Assembly (NCBI GenBank): GCA_024349245.1
Contig: JALDNG010000080.1
Span: 1,432,001-1,496,000, forward strand
Reading direction: 5' to 3'
Source of the DNA: Neodontobutis hainanensis
Lineage: Eukaryota; Chordata; Actinopteri; Gobiiformes; Odontobutidae
Length of the DNA: 64,000 nt
This document shows positions 12,162 through 22,134 of this stretch, piece by piece. How positions within the stretch are numbered: position 1 is the stretch's first letter; every line of letters starts with the position of its first letter. The position numbers and the translations under genes were made by a program. The notes beneath the pieces are model-generated. The model ran no database searches. It was given only the letters and a program-made list of their open reading frames with translations, and had not been told where the DNA came from.

Positions 12162-12461
12162 AGCTAGACCAGTGGTCAGGAAACTATGGCTCGCGAGCCA
12201 GATGTGGCTCTTTTGATGACTGCATCTGGCTAGCACATAAATCTTAGCATTTCTTAACATGGTAAGTAATGAATAATTTATTTTACGTTTAAAGCAATGT
12301 AAGGTAAAACCATACAGAAATCAGTGTTAAAAATAAAGTTTAAGATAAAAAAAAAATTTTAATCCATAAATCTATTTTCTACCGCACATGTTCAAGGTTG
12401 CTGGAGCCAATCCCAGCTGTCTTTCGGGTTACGGGAAGGTCCTACCTAAACCAAAGCTCTA

Positions 12462-12843
12462 TTTTTAGTAATTTATTTATATAGTAATTTATTTATATAG
12501 TAATTTATTTATATAGCACCTTTCTCAGATAATTATCACAAAGTGCTTTACAACAGTGTTTTTTTTACATGGAGCTTCCACTCAACCCATTTACACACAT
12601 CCACTCCTGGGGCAGACAGAGAGGGGGGCAGCCACACAACCGGCGCTCTCAGCCTTCTCCTACCACCACCAAACACACCTCTACACCACATTCATACACC
12701 AGTGCTATTGACACTGGAGGCAAGGTGGGTTAAGTGTCTTGCCCAAGGACACAACGACAGTATGAACTGTGGGGCGAGCGGGAATCGAACCTACTACCTT
12801 CCGGGTGAAGGACGGCCGCTCTACCACTGAGCCACTGCCGCCC
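12462..12843 (-). mobile_element. tRNA-derived SINE, nested in the hAT element
   Basis: On the minus strand it starts at 12843 with GGGCGGCAGTGGCTCAGTGG, containing an A box, followed by B box GGTTCGATTCC. The body carries CAGTTCATACTGTCGTTGTG, GGGCAAGACACTTAACCCAC and CCTGGGGCAGxCTGTGGC-like words. The 3' end reads AAAGCACTTTGTGATAATTA and closes with three perfect copies of a 16-bp tail unit (TAGTAATTTATTTATA on the + strand, 12465-12513). Both pol III promoter boxes look intact. Confidence 0.85.
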
Positions 12844-13836
12844 ATAATGCAGTAGCTTGCATGGATCATTGTGAGGTCAAGAAGTACTTCCCTCCTTTTA
12901 ATCAAATAGTCAGCTAGCTATTTTATGCAAAGCAAACCCTTTTGACAAAGAAGATGGCAAAATGAAAAAAAGATGAGTATTGCACGTTTCAGCATGAATG
13001 GACAGAGGAATTTGCCTTTGTGGAGAGGGCATGTTTTTTGATATGTCTAATATGCACTGATAAAATTTCTTAGATGAAACGGTCAAATATAAAGCGACAC
13101 TTCGACACATGCTATGCTACATATGCATTGAAATATCCAGCGGGGGACAGCAGGAAGAAGGCATGCCAAGAGCTACTATGCAGAGTTTAAGCTAGTCAGC
13201 AGCAACTCCGTGTATGGGCCAAACAAGGTGACTTGAATTCAGCTAGCTTTGCTGGTTCCTTGGCAATAGTGAGGAACGGAAAGCCATTCACAGATGGGGA
13301 GTATGCCAAAAGATTTATGCTTGATGTGGCCGAGGAACTTTTTGCCGACTTTTCGAATAAAGATAAGATAATTAAACGAATAAAAGACATGCCACTGTCT
13401 GCAAGAACTGTTCACAATCGTACAATAATGATGGCAAATCAAGTGGAGGAAACACAAGTGAAGGACATAAATGCAGCAACTTACTTTTCCCTCGCTTTGG
13501 ATGAGTCAGACGCAAGTCATTTATCCCAGTTAAGTGTAATTGCAAGGTATGCTGCCATTGACGCACTGCGCGAGGAAAGTCTTGCTGTTTTGCCAATGAA
13601 AGGGTCAACAAGATGAGAGGATTTATTCAAGTCTTTTATTGAGTTCGCTCAAGAAAAAAAATTACCAATGGATAAACTTATTTCGGTGTGTACTGATGGT
13701 GCTTCGTATATGGTGGGTAAAACAGGATTTAGCGCTTCTATGTGAACATGAAAATAGACCCATCCTAAGTTTTCATTGCATTCTACATCAGGAGACGCTT
13801 TGTGCTCAAATGTGCGAGGAGCAGCTTGGTCAAGTG

Positions 13837-14184
13837 TGTCAGGAACACAACTTTTCAGGAATGGCAAGAAGACTCACTTTGCAGACCCACACGAGGGAGA
13901 CAGTTAAAAAGGTTTAATTCAAACACACAAAAGGAAACAAACAAATTGAGGATTCAACTTGAGAATACAATCCAGCCCCAAACAGGGGAAAGCACACAGA
14001 CTATAAAGGGAACACAATGAGACACAGGTGGAGCACATTAAGGGCGGAGCAGGCAATCACAAAGGAGGGAAAGACACAAGGGCAGGAAGTCAATCTAACA
14101 TACAGGCAGGGGTGAGACACTTCACAATAAGACACAGGAAGTTAACTACAAAACATACAACAGACACGAGGTTGGGACATGACA
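13837..14184 (-). repeat. 3' LTR of the nested retrotransposon
   Basis: 348 bp, TG...CA bounded. On the minus strand it contains a TTTATAG TATA-like word and a downstream AATTAAACC polyadenylation-like word, giving a plausible U3-R-U5 order. It lies beside the purine tract. Confidence 0.9.
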
Positions 14185-14253
14185 GTTACACCCCCTCCCT
14201 TAAAGGCCGACGCCGGGCGGCCAAAAACCTCTGTGGACAGAGACAGAACAGTG

Positions 14254-15177
14254 TCAAGGATGAAGTCTGGGTCCAAACACCCGCCCCAAAGACGCACCCC
14301 GTACATGATCGGAGGGGTGGAAAGGATCCGGAGACAGAGCACCGAGAACGACGGGCACCGGCACGGGAACAGGAACCGGTTGAACAGACACGGGCGGGGC
14401 AGGGTCCGGCGGGGCAGGATCAGGGTCAGGCGGAGCAGGATCAGGGTCAGGGTCCAGCTGGGCAGGGTCCAGCGGGGCAGGAGCAGGCGGAGCAGGATCA
14501 GGGTCAGGCCGAGCAGGATCAGGGTCAGACGGATCAAGGTCAGGATCTGGGGCTGGCCCGGAAGCACTGGATCTGGGGCTGGCTCGAAAAGGAGCTGGAG
14601 CGAGACCTGAGGCTGGCTCGGAAGGAGCTGGAGCTGGATCTGGGACTGGCTCGGAAGGAGCTGGATCTGGGACTGGAACTGGCTCGGAAAGAGCTGGAGA
14701 TGGGACTGGAACTGGCTCTGGAGCTGAAGGGGCAGAATCAGGCGGAGCTGAAGCAAACGGGGCAGAATCAGGCAGAGCTGAAGCAAACGGGGCAGAATCA
14801 GGCAGAGCTGAAGCAAACGGGGCAGAATCAGGCAGAGCTGAAGCAAACGGGGCAGAATCAGGCAGAGCTGAAGCAAACGGGGCAGAATCAGGCAGAGCTG
14901 AAGCAAACGGGGCAGAATCAGGCATAGCTGAAGCAAACGGGGCAGAATCATGCACCTGGTAAGGGTCAACTACCTCCGGAGACTCTGGTGAAGCCTTCCT
15001 CCCTTGCATCAGCTGCATTAACAAGTTCATCTGGGCTGATAGGCGAGAATAGGCCTGTTCCCGGTTCCTAGCTGCCTCTTTCACCTCCTGGCGGAACGAG
15101 ATGACCCGCTCCCCCATTTGGTGAAGGCGTTGACTGAGGTCTTGAAGGACAACAAAAACCGGGTCCGCGGAGTCCAT
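14254..15177 (-). CDS. Gag-like protein with N-terminal coiled coil and decapeptide repeats (307 aa)
   Basis: The ATG (15175-15177) lies 19 bases after the 5' LTR. The start MDSADPVFVVLQDLSQRL fits the MD-x-A-D-P openings of fish gypsy-type Gag proteins. Residues about 10-60 are Leu/Gln/Arg-rich and helical-looking (RLHQMGERVISFRQEVKEAA, then SAQMNLLMQLMQ). About residues 75-150 are tandem copies of the decapeptide DSAPFASALP, encoded by a 30-bp DNA repeat (14730-14950; seven full units plus a partial one). The rest is Pro/Ala/Ser/Asp-rich with PAPSEPVPVPDP-like words. No CCHC zinc knuckle or major-homology motif was seen, so this may be a truncated Gag. The frame is uninterrupted, unlike all neighbouring transposon genes. 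The + strand is also open over 14028-14927; that is a composition shadow. Confidence 0.7.
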   Translation of the reverse strand: MDSADPVFVVLQDLSQRLHQMGERVISFRQEVKEAARNREQAYSRLSAQMNLLMQLMQGRKASPESPEVVDPYQVHDSAPFASAMPDSAPFASALPDSAPFASALPDSAPFASALPDSAPFASALPDSAPFASALPDSAPFASAPPDSAPSAPEPVPVPSPALSEPVPVPDPAPSEPVPDPAPAPSEPASGLAPAPFRASPRSSASGPAPDPDLDPSDPDPARPDPDPAPPAPAPLDPAQLDPDPDPAPPDPDPAPPDPAPPVSVQPVPVPVPVPVVLGALSPDPFHPSDHVRGASLGRVFGPRLHP

Positions 15178-15196
15178 ATTTGTGGCTGGATTGTAC

Positions 15197-15544
15197 TGTC
15201 AGGAACACAACTTTTCAGGAATGGCAAAAAGACTCACTTTGCAGACCCACACAAGGGAGACGGTTAAAAAGGTTTAATTCAAACACACAAAAGGAACCAA
15301 CAAACTTGAGGATTCAACTTGAGAATACAATCCAGCCCCAGACAGGGGAAAGCACACAGACTATAAAGGGAACACAATGAGACACAGGTGGAGCACATTA
15401 AGTGCGGAGCAGGCAATCACAAAGGAGGGAAAGACACAAGGGCAGGAAGTCAATCTAACATACAGGCAGGGGTGAGACACTTCACAATAAGACACAGGAA
15501 GTTAACTACAAAACATACAACAGACACGAGGTTGGGACATGACA
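15197..15544 (-). repeat. 5' LTR of the nested retrotransposon
   Basis: 348 bp, the same length as its partner. On the minus strand it precedes GTACAATCCAGCCACAAAT and then the gag ATG. The expected primer-binding site would be within these 19 bases, but I could not match it to a particular tRNA. Confidence 0.9.
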
Positions 15545-16822
15545 AAGTGATGTCGCTGGTCATTCAGGTGGTCAACTTTATTGTTGCCCGAGCTTTAAAT
15601 AATCGCCAGTTTAAAACACTGCTGGATGAAGTTGGGAATAATTACCAAGGTCTGCTTTTGCACAGCAATGTGCGTTGGTTGTCAAGAGGGAAGGTGCTCA
15701 GCTGTTTTGCGGCTTGCCTGAACGAAATCCGGACTTTTCTTGAAATGAAAGACGTCGAGCATCCTGAGCTAGATAACCATGAGTGGCTCCTAAAGTTTTA
15801 CTATCTCGTGGACATGACTGAACATCTGAACCAGCTCAATGTGAAAATGCAAGGCATTGGAAATACAGTCTTATCCCTTCAACAAGTATTGTTTGCATTT
15901 GAAAACAAGCTGGAACTCTTTATTGTGGATATTGAAACGGGTTGTTTACTACACTTTGAAAAACTGAGAGGATTTATTGATGCCTACACAGCAAGTGATC
16001 CCGCTCAACATTTTGATCTTCAGCAGCTTGCTGGCTTCACATCTAATCTCCTGCAGTCATTCAAAGCACGCTTTGGAGAATTTCGTGAGCACACTCATCT
16101 TTTTAAGTTCATAACTCATCCTCATGAGTGTGCAGTGGACAAAGTCAACCTGAGTTACATCCCTGGTGTCTCTATTAGAGACTTTGAGGTAGAAGTTGCA
16201 GACCTGAAGGCCTCAGATATGTGGGTGAATAATTTCAAGTTACTGAATGAAGATTTGGAAAGGCTTGCACGACAACAAGCAGAGCTGGCGACCAAACACA
16301 AGTGGATGGAAATGAAAAAACTTCAACCCGCAGACCTAATTGTCAAAACTTGGAACGCGCTTCCTGTCACATACCACACACTGCAGCGTGTGAGTATTAC
16401 CGTATTGACAATGTTTGGCTCTACGTATGCATGTGAGCAGTCTTTCTCACATCTAAAAAACATCAAGAGCAACCTACGATCAAGTTTAACGGATGAAAGC
16501 CTCAACGCCTGCATGAAGCTTAACCTCTCCACGTATCAACCAGACTACAAAGCCATCAGCAAAACCATGCAGCCCCATAAGTCGCATTAATGGTAAGAAG
16601 TATTTTATTTATTATTTGTGAGCTTCAGTATAATAACAATATTAAAATTAATAAATTCAGAGACTTATTATACTCTATAATTGATGGTTTTACTTAAAAA
16701 TTCATACATTTAGTTCAATTCATTAAAAAAAAATACTGTATGGCTCTCATGGAAATACATTTTAAAATATGTGTCTTTCATGGCTCTCTCAGCCAAAAAG
16801 TTTCCCGACCCCTGAGCTAGAC

Positions 16823-17850
16823 TATTGGCCAGTCCTCAGCTGCCATTGTTGCTACAGAGAGACATCTGGGGCTGAACCTCACGGGCATCAGTGATACAGA
16901 TTGGTCTTCCCTCCATGATGCCCCAGTCTAGTCCGGCCTATTTGGGAACTCTAGCCCAACATAGTCAGTCAAATTTGGAGCAGATTTTACGAAGCAGAGG
17001 TGGACCTTTTTGCTTCACAGGAGCCAGCACACTGTGAAGCAAAGAGGTCCACCTCCCCTGGGTCTGGACGCGATGGTCCATGCCTGGCCCAGGCTATGCT
17101 TTTTCCCTGATTTCCTGTCCAGGGCCAGGGTCCGTCAACAGGGGTATCGCCTCTTACTTCTTAGACCTAACGTCTTTCCTTAATTGCTCGCCCTGGGCAA
17201 TTTCGTTCAGAAAGGTCCTTCTTTTTCAGGAGCCAGGGACAGGGTTATATTCCAGGCCCGAGCCCTGGAACCTTCACGTTTGCCCCCTTAAGGGGACCAA
17301 TTGAGAAATACTGCTCCAGCTGGAGTAGTTGAGACAATTCCATGTGCCAGGGCTCCCTCCACTAGAAGACATTACGCCATTAGATGGTGTGTTTTTGAGG
17401 CCTGGTGTAATACACACCGCACAGACCCAGTTCACTGCCAGATTGTTTCAGTGCTGGAATTTCTGCAACGTAGCCTATCCTCGGGCTTACGCCCATTAGC
17501 ATTTTTTTTAAGATAGATTTTCTTAAGATAGTCTTTTTGACAGCTATTACTTTCCTTAAAAGAATTGGGCACCTGCAGGCTCTATCAGTCTCATCATCCT
17601 GCCTAGATTTTGCCCTTGGGCCATTATGGTAATGGCCGCAACTGGGGGGCTGCGTCCACTCAACAGACTGTGTTGCATTGGGTGAGGGATAGCTTATGAG
17701 GCTTGTGGTCAGCCCTAATCTCTAGCTTTAAGGACTTATTCAACCAGAGGGGATGCAACATTGCCAAGCTACCTAAGCAAACCACTTTGCTGTGGCGAAC
17801 CCCGGATGGAGATAAGTCGAATGGCACAATCTGTATCCTCTGTATAATCA
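16823..17850 (+). mobile_element. DIRS-like retrotransposon relic: gag end and tyrosine recombinase
   Basis: After the hAT right flank the + strand reads TERHLGLNLTGISDTDW, DAPV, stop, SGLFG (gag, 16855-16945). It then jumps to the region after RNase H: EAEVDLFASQEPAHC and PLGLDAMVHAWPR (16990-17085). At 17301-17516 comes the recombinase N-terminal domain (ARAPSTRRHYAIRWCVFEAW, then SVLEFLQRSLSSGLRP). From 17535 the catalytic domain starts with TFLKRIGHLQALSVSSSC, containing the first conserved Arg. The whole reverse transcriptase is missing between gag and the VDLFAS motif, and the recombinase is cut before its HxxR and Tyr. Several frame changes are present. Confidence 0.75.
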
Positions 17851-20800
17851 TGTGGCCCTCAATAGAGCTTCAATAGCCTCACATAAAAACAGAAAAAATA
17901 CTAGATTAGATTAGAGGTGTTTGGCTTTTTTCATTTTCTCCAAAAATGATCCATGTGATGATTCAGTGTGGTATATGTAAATTGAGAAAAAAATAAAAAG
18001 TAAAAAAAATATCAAATGTAGGATCAAATATAATTAGTAGTGCATAGAATTGACTGCTATTGTCAGTTATTTAAATACATTTTATACCTCAGACGTCGTC
18101 CTTTGTGATAATTTTATTGCCAATGACACTGCGGTCTGATTATCCCTTCATCTCCGACAGTCCATCCAGAAGTTCCTCTCAGTGTGAGACCCACAGACTA
18201 CTGTAATCCTCTGCTGTTGCCTGCTGAGAGCCTATTCTGCACAGTACTTTTCCTCAGCAGCAGCAGGATCGGTGCAGTGTGCCCTCTGCTCAGCCGGACC
18301 TTTCCTCCTCTCTTCTTGTTTATTGTGGATGATCACAATGCTGGAATTGACTGTTGGGATTGATTCAGTAACACCCTCCCTCCTCTCATTAGTTTCCCTC
18401 CCTCTGTCTCACTTTCATAACACTTCTGATTATTTCTGCAGTCTCCTGTGAGAAGAGAACGAGAAGGGGGTCAGAACAAGGACACATGGTTAAGAATGAG
18501 ATGGGAACGCTGTTGTCTAGAGAACACAAATTGACATTTCATTGGTAACAGAGAAGTTACAGTATTTACATTTTTTTCTCCTCCAGAACCGCTACAAGAC
18601 CTTAAAGCTGATTACTCACTGAACCATACAAAGAGCTGAGAAAGATTTGGACTTTGCTCATTATTTTAATTATTATATTTATTTATTATATATTTTACTT
18701 GCTCATTGACATTTATAATAACAGTCTTAAGCATTAATTTTAGTACCTTCTTATGTTGAGGGGATGGTTAATACCAAATATGTTTAAAACTGAAGTGTTT
18801 GAGTTTCAGTAACTTAGTCCAGCAAGTGTTAAAGAAAGGCTTACAAGCAATAAATTAATATAAATCCAAATTGGTCAAGAAAAATAAAAAAAATACAAAA
18901 AAAAAAATACAAAAAAAAAATAAAAATGGTAATCTTCCCAGTGGGACTCTGTAGTCATTTTGAACAGGAGCAGAAATAATAGATTTAGAGAAAATAAAAA
19001 CAACAGACTGTACTTAGGTCATAAAGTGTTGAGTTCATAAAGTGTCCAAATGTGTAATGGCGTCTTGTCTGCTTGCACTTGATCCCCGCTTCTCCCACTT
19101 GATGTGGCTCTGTGGGAGAGGGGTAAACGATCTTACTGAATGTAAAAAATATATATATATATATCATCTTTTTAATTGCCAATGCACATTCTGGTACCTA
19201 GCTTCCTTTGGTAACGTTTAGCAGCAGCGGTATAAGGCCTACTATTTCTTTCTATTATTATTAAGTTGAATGACTTTTAGTTTTTGTCCCCTTTGACTCC
19301 ATAAACCAGTTCTACAATCATATACACACAAGTCTTGTTGAAAGACAAAAATAAGTGGGTTGTTAAATCAAAGCACATTACTATCCCTGTTTATTTCAGT
19401 TTATTTTTACTTGACTAAACCAAAGAATCACAGAACTCTGTGTCCTAATTTTTCTGGTGATTATTCCGGTGCGGATCGGATGTTTCCATCAATAAAATGG
19501 GTCTGAAGTGTCCCCAAAAAACACTTTGGGGATTCCCAAGATGTGTATGTGGTGTGCTTTCATAAAGGTGGAGCTAAACCGTATACTCGGCTGACTGGAT
19601 AATAAATAATGCTTGCTCAAGTGAAAATGAGAATGGAAAGGATTTAAATTAAATGGAAAAAGAATGAATGAATGAATTCATTGAAAATATCTCTTTTCTT
19701 TCAGAGAATCTATTATATACAGTTCTATTTTATTATAATAATCAAAACAACGTAGAAACCCACACATAGTCAAAAAATCAATCTTTTTAGAAGTAAAAAT
19801 AAACCTTTTTACCTCAAAAAATAATTAGGTTAATTAATACATTATTTTCATAGTCAGTTAAAATAACTGATGGAAGGCAAAGTTGGTACTTAAATTCATA
19901 TGACCAAACATCTGCTGTATTTCTTCCACAGAAAGCAGCTGACAGTATCAAAAATGACATTTAACTGATTGTATGAGAGACTAGGTTTTCAAAATTATGT
20001 TTGTAGGTAAGAAGTGTAAATTATTTTCATCTGGAAAAATCTATTCTGTGAATATATTGCAGTTTTGTAGATTGTTTTAAAAACCTTCTCCCATAGAATT
20101 GTTTGATCACAGAAGTCTTCCCATTTTCTAGTTCAATAAGGAAAGGTTGTTAATAATTTATGGCTGTCATAAAAATGATTAATGCTTTTATTATTTTTGT
20201 ATCCTTTTAACCATTTGTTATTCTTTATATGAGGCTGACATACAAGTGGCTTGGTAGTACCACTATTAATTTTGTGTTTCCAATTTCTCCCCCAAGCAGC
20301 CACCAGCTGAATGGGCAAGCATATATTTTCAATAAAATGTTAATATTTTATCAACTTCCCATCATTCCTTACGATATCATTTATGAATACAATTATTAAT
20401 CCAATTTTACTTTCAATGGCTCTTTCCCAAATTAATATTATGAATATAAATTAGTATTTTAGAATTGGACCACATTATTTGTTGTAAAACTTGGAAACAT
20501 AGCCAACACTCCAGAGCTTCCATAACAAACAATGAAGCATCCTTTATGAGCTTGTTTAAATGAGACATATGGGTTTTCTCCAATTGCAAGTACACGAAGA
20601 GTCATTTTGAAAACAAAACATGATTTTGGTGTAATAGAGCTGTCATCATCAGGGTCGTCGAGGGGTCCTCTCCAGAGAACATTTCACAAAATAGGTGTAA
20701 ATTCCTGTATTGTGGAGCATTTTAGATCATGTTAACACATGTCATGATGTCATAATGGGATTCTACAATCCATTTTGACATGACCTTTGTTATGATGCTG

Positions 20801-22134
20801 CTGACTTTACACATTCAATTTATTATCTACACTGCATTAAACACATGCAGAAACTGTTCCTCAAATATCAAGTCTCTAAATTGTAGATAAATGGCACAGC
20901 TATGAATATTTTGTTTGTTTGTCCAGTACATCACAATGTCCACTCTTATATGTTTTTTTCACTTTATTGTCCCACACAACAGTTAACTCTGGGTTATATT
21001 AGAATAAAACACTGAGTATATTTTTAAAGTTTGTTTGTTGTCTATTGTTTGAACCCTGTGACACAGAGCCAAGCTAAAATTGACCTTTTGGTTTATTTGG
21101 TGAGGCACCAAGGTGACTCAAAACAAAAGCTACCTTAAGTGAATACAAATGCACTGTGTAATAAAGTTAAACCCTGACCCTGCTTTATCCGTGAGCGCAC
21201 GGTCCCATCACCAGCAGTGGTTTCAGAAGTGTCAGATAAGAAGGCGGGCTGTTGTTCCGCAGTATTCGGTGACACCTTGTTAATTTGCAAACTGACTTCA
21301 GAGATCGATGGAACCAATAGACATAGGGCCCTGAAGGCACACACCACCAGAGTGAAGGGTTGAAGAACATTTGTCATCAAGGACATTTGTACCTTATGAT
21401 CAGGAAGTACCCCACTATCAAAACTTGGACCGCAGGATGGAGTTGGCCTGCATCATATTTGGTTTTCTAAAAGAGTTTACTCATTTACTTCATCACGTCA
21501 CAGCAGGAGATGACAGTCTGTCTCTATCTGATAACATCACTTCACTCCATTATGGTGGTAGGACTTTTAATTTGAAATTGATTCAGCCTCTAACAGCTTT
21601 CAATCTTCAACCACAACTGTTAATTTATCATTAATCAATTATCCTTGTGATGAGCAGGCTTTCACTTTAACATACATGTGTGTCATGTGACTGAAGCTGA
21701 TATCAATCATACATCATCAGCGGAAAGAGGAGATACTGATGGATCACTTTTACAAGCACCTTCAGGTATAATTAAAAGGCCATTCTTTTCTTTTTCTGCA
21801 CTTCTGTGGTTCAGAGAGAATCCTGTGTTTTGATAGTAAGAGGCAGTTCCTGGAACAAATACAGTTTGAAACCTGTGTCCGTAAGGTCAAAACTATGGTG
21901 GCCCAGTAATGCACAAAACAACATTTAGCCACAACACAAACGGAAATGTTTCAGCCTAATACAATCATTGAAACAGTAACATTCCAGCTATAAAAGGCCA
22001 TTCAAAATTTTTTTATATATATTTAGATCAGATCACTCATATGATTCCATGATAAGTGTTAAAATATAAGCCCCCCTGTGGTCTGAAGCATTTCTGTTGT
22101 ATTGTGTTGTATTCCGTCTGTTTTATACATATAA
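17851..22134. other. Non-coding stretch, no gene seen
   Basis: Long AT-rich interval. A-rich low-complexity DNA lies at about 18885-18925 and a short (AT)n at 19148-19164. The region 18090-18480 is less AT-rich and unassigned. A segment at about 19550-19605 (AAAGGTGGAGCTAAACCGTA) resembles one at 43580-43620. Reverse frames at 21135-21386 lack domains. No transposon could be named in the remainder. Confidence 0.5.

Larger units (their letters stand above)
13837..15544 (-). mobile_element. Non-autonomous gag-only LTR retrotransposon (Ty3/gypsy-like)
   Basis: Two direct repeats of exactly 348 bp (13837-14184 and 15197-15544) start TGTCAGGAAC and end GACATGACA on the + strand. They differ at roughly nine positions by eye, about 2.6%. 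The flanks are a perfect 5-bp duplication, AAGTG (13832-13836 and 15545-15549). Joining the flanks restores the hAT transposase frame. Orientation is minus: a purine tract (AAGGGAGGGGG) abuts the LTR at 14185 and the only coding frame is on the minus strand. The 1,012-bp interior holds a gag-like frame and no protease, reverse transcriptase, RNase H or integrase, so movement must have depended on enzymes from another element. Confidence 0.92.
12958..16590 (+). pseudogene. hAT transposase (ZBED5/SCAND3/GTF2IRD2-like), interrupted
   Basis: The protein opens with a BED-type finger (HEWTEEFAFVE, CLIC, then NIKRHFDTCYATY; 12975-13130), containing a stop at about 13072. The catalytic domain follows: SLALDESDAS with the first Asp at 13500-13502, then VCTDGASYM with the second Asp (about 13690). 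The sequence breaks at 13836 and resumes at 15550 (MSLVIQVVNFIVARALNNRQ) with NVRWLSRGK, matching the hAT RW signature. The C-terminus has the dimerisation region with FGSTYACEQSFSHLKNIKS and ends at TAA 16588-16590. A TGA at 13614-13616 and a frameshift near 13740 disable it besides the LTR insertion. The 15550-16590 part alone is open for about 346 codons, so the copy is young. Confidence 0.88.
12170..16814 (+). mobile_element. hAT DNA transposon (4,645 bp with nested insertions)
   Basis: Terminal inverted repeats are CAGTGGTCAGGAAACTATGG on the left and, read inward from the right, CAGGGGTCGGGAAACTTTTT. Both sides are flanked by the perfect 8-bp duplication AGCTAGAC (12162-12169 and 16815-16822), the hAT target-site length. 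Inside are the broken transposase (12958-13836 joined to 15550-16590), an inserted SINE and an inserted LTR retrotransposon. Without these insertions the element is about 2.5 kb. The exact duplication indicates fairly recent insertion into a DIRS-like relic. Confidence 0.92.

Noticed and set aside
12705..12905. Possible tRNA gene from A-box and B-box matches on the minus strand
   Set aside because: The boxes belong to a SINE head; the body continues into the SINE family sequence and no cloverleaf was derived.
14028..14927. Open frame of 299 codons on the + strand, rich in Gln, Gly and Ala
   Set aside because: It is the opposite-strand shadow of the 30-bp repeats and GC-rich gag-like frame. 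The LTR orientation, the purine tract and an ATG just after the 5' LTR all point to the minus strand.
15388..15549. N-terminal part of the long + strand frame before the hAT transposase C-terminus
   Set aside because: These codons are LTR sequence; the same peptide occurs at 14028 in the other LTR. The true hAT part begins at 15550.
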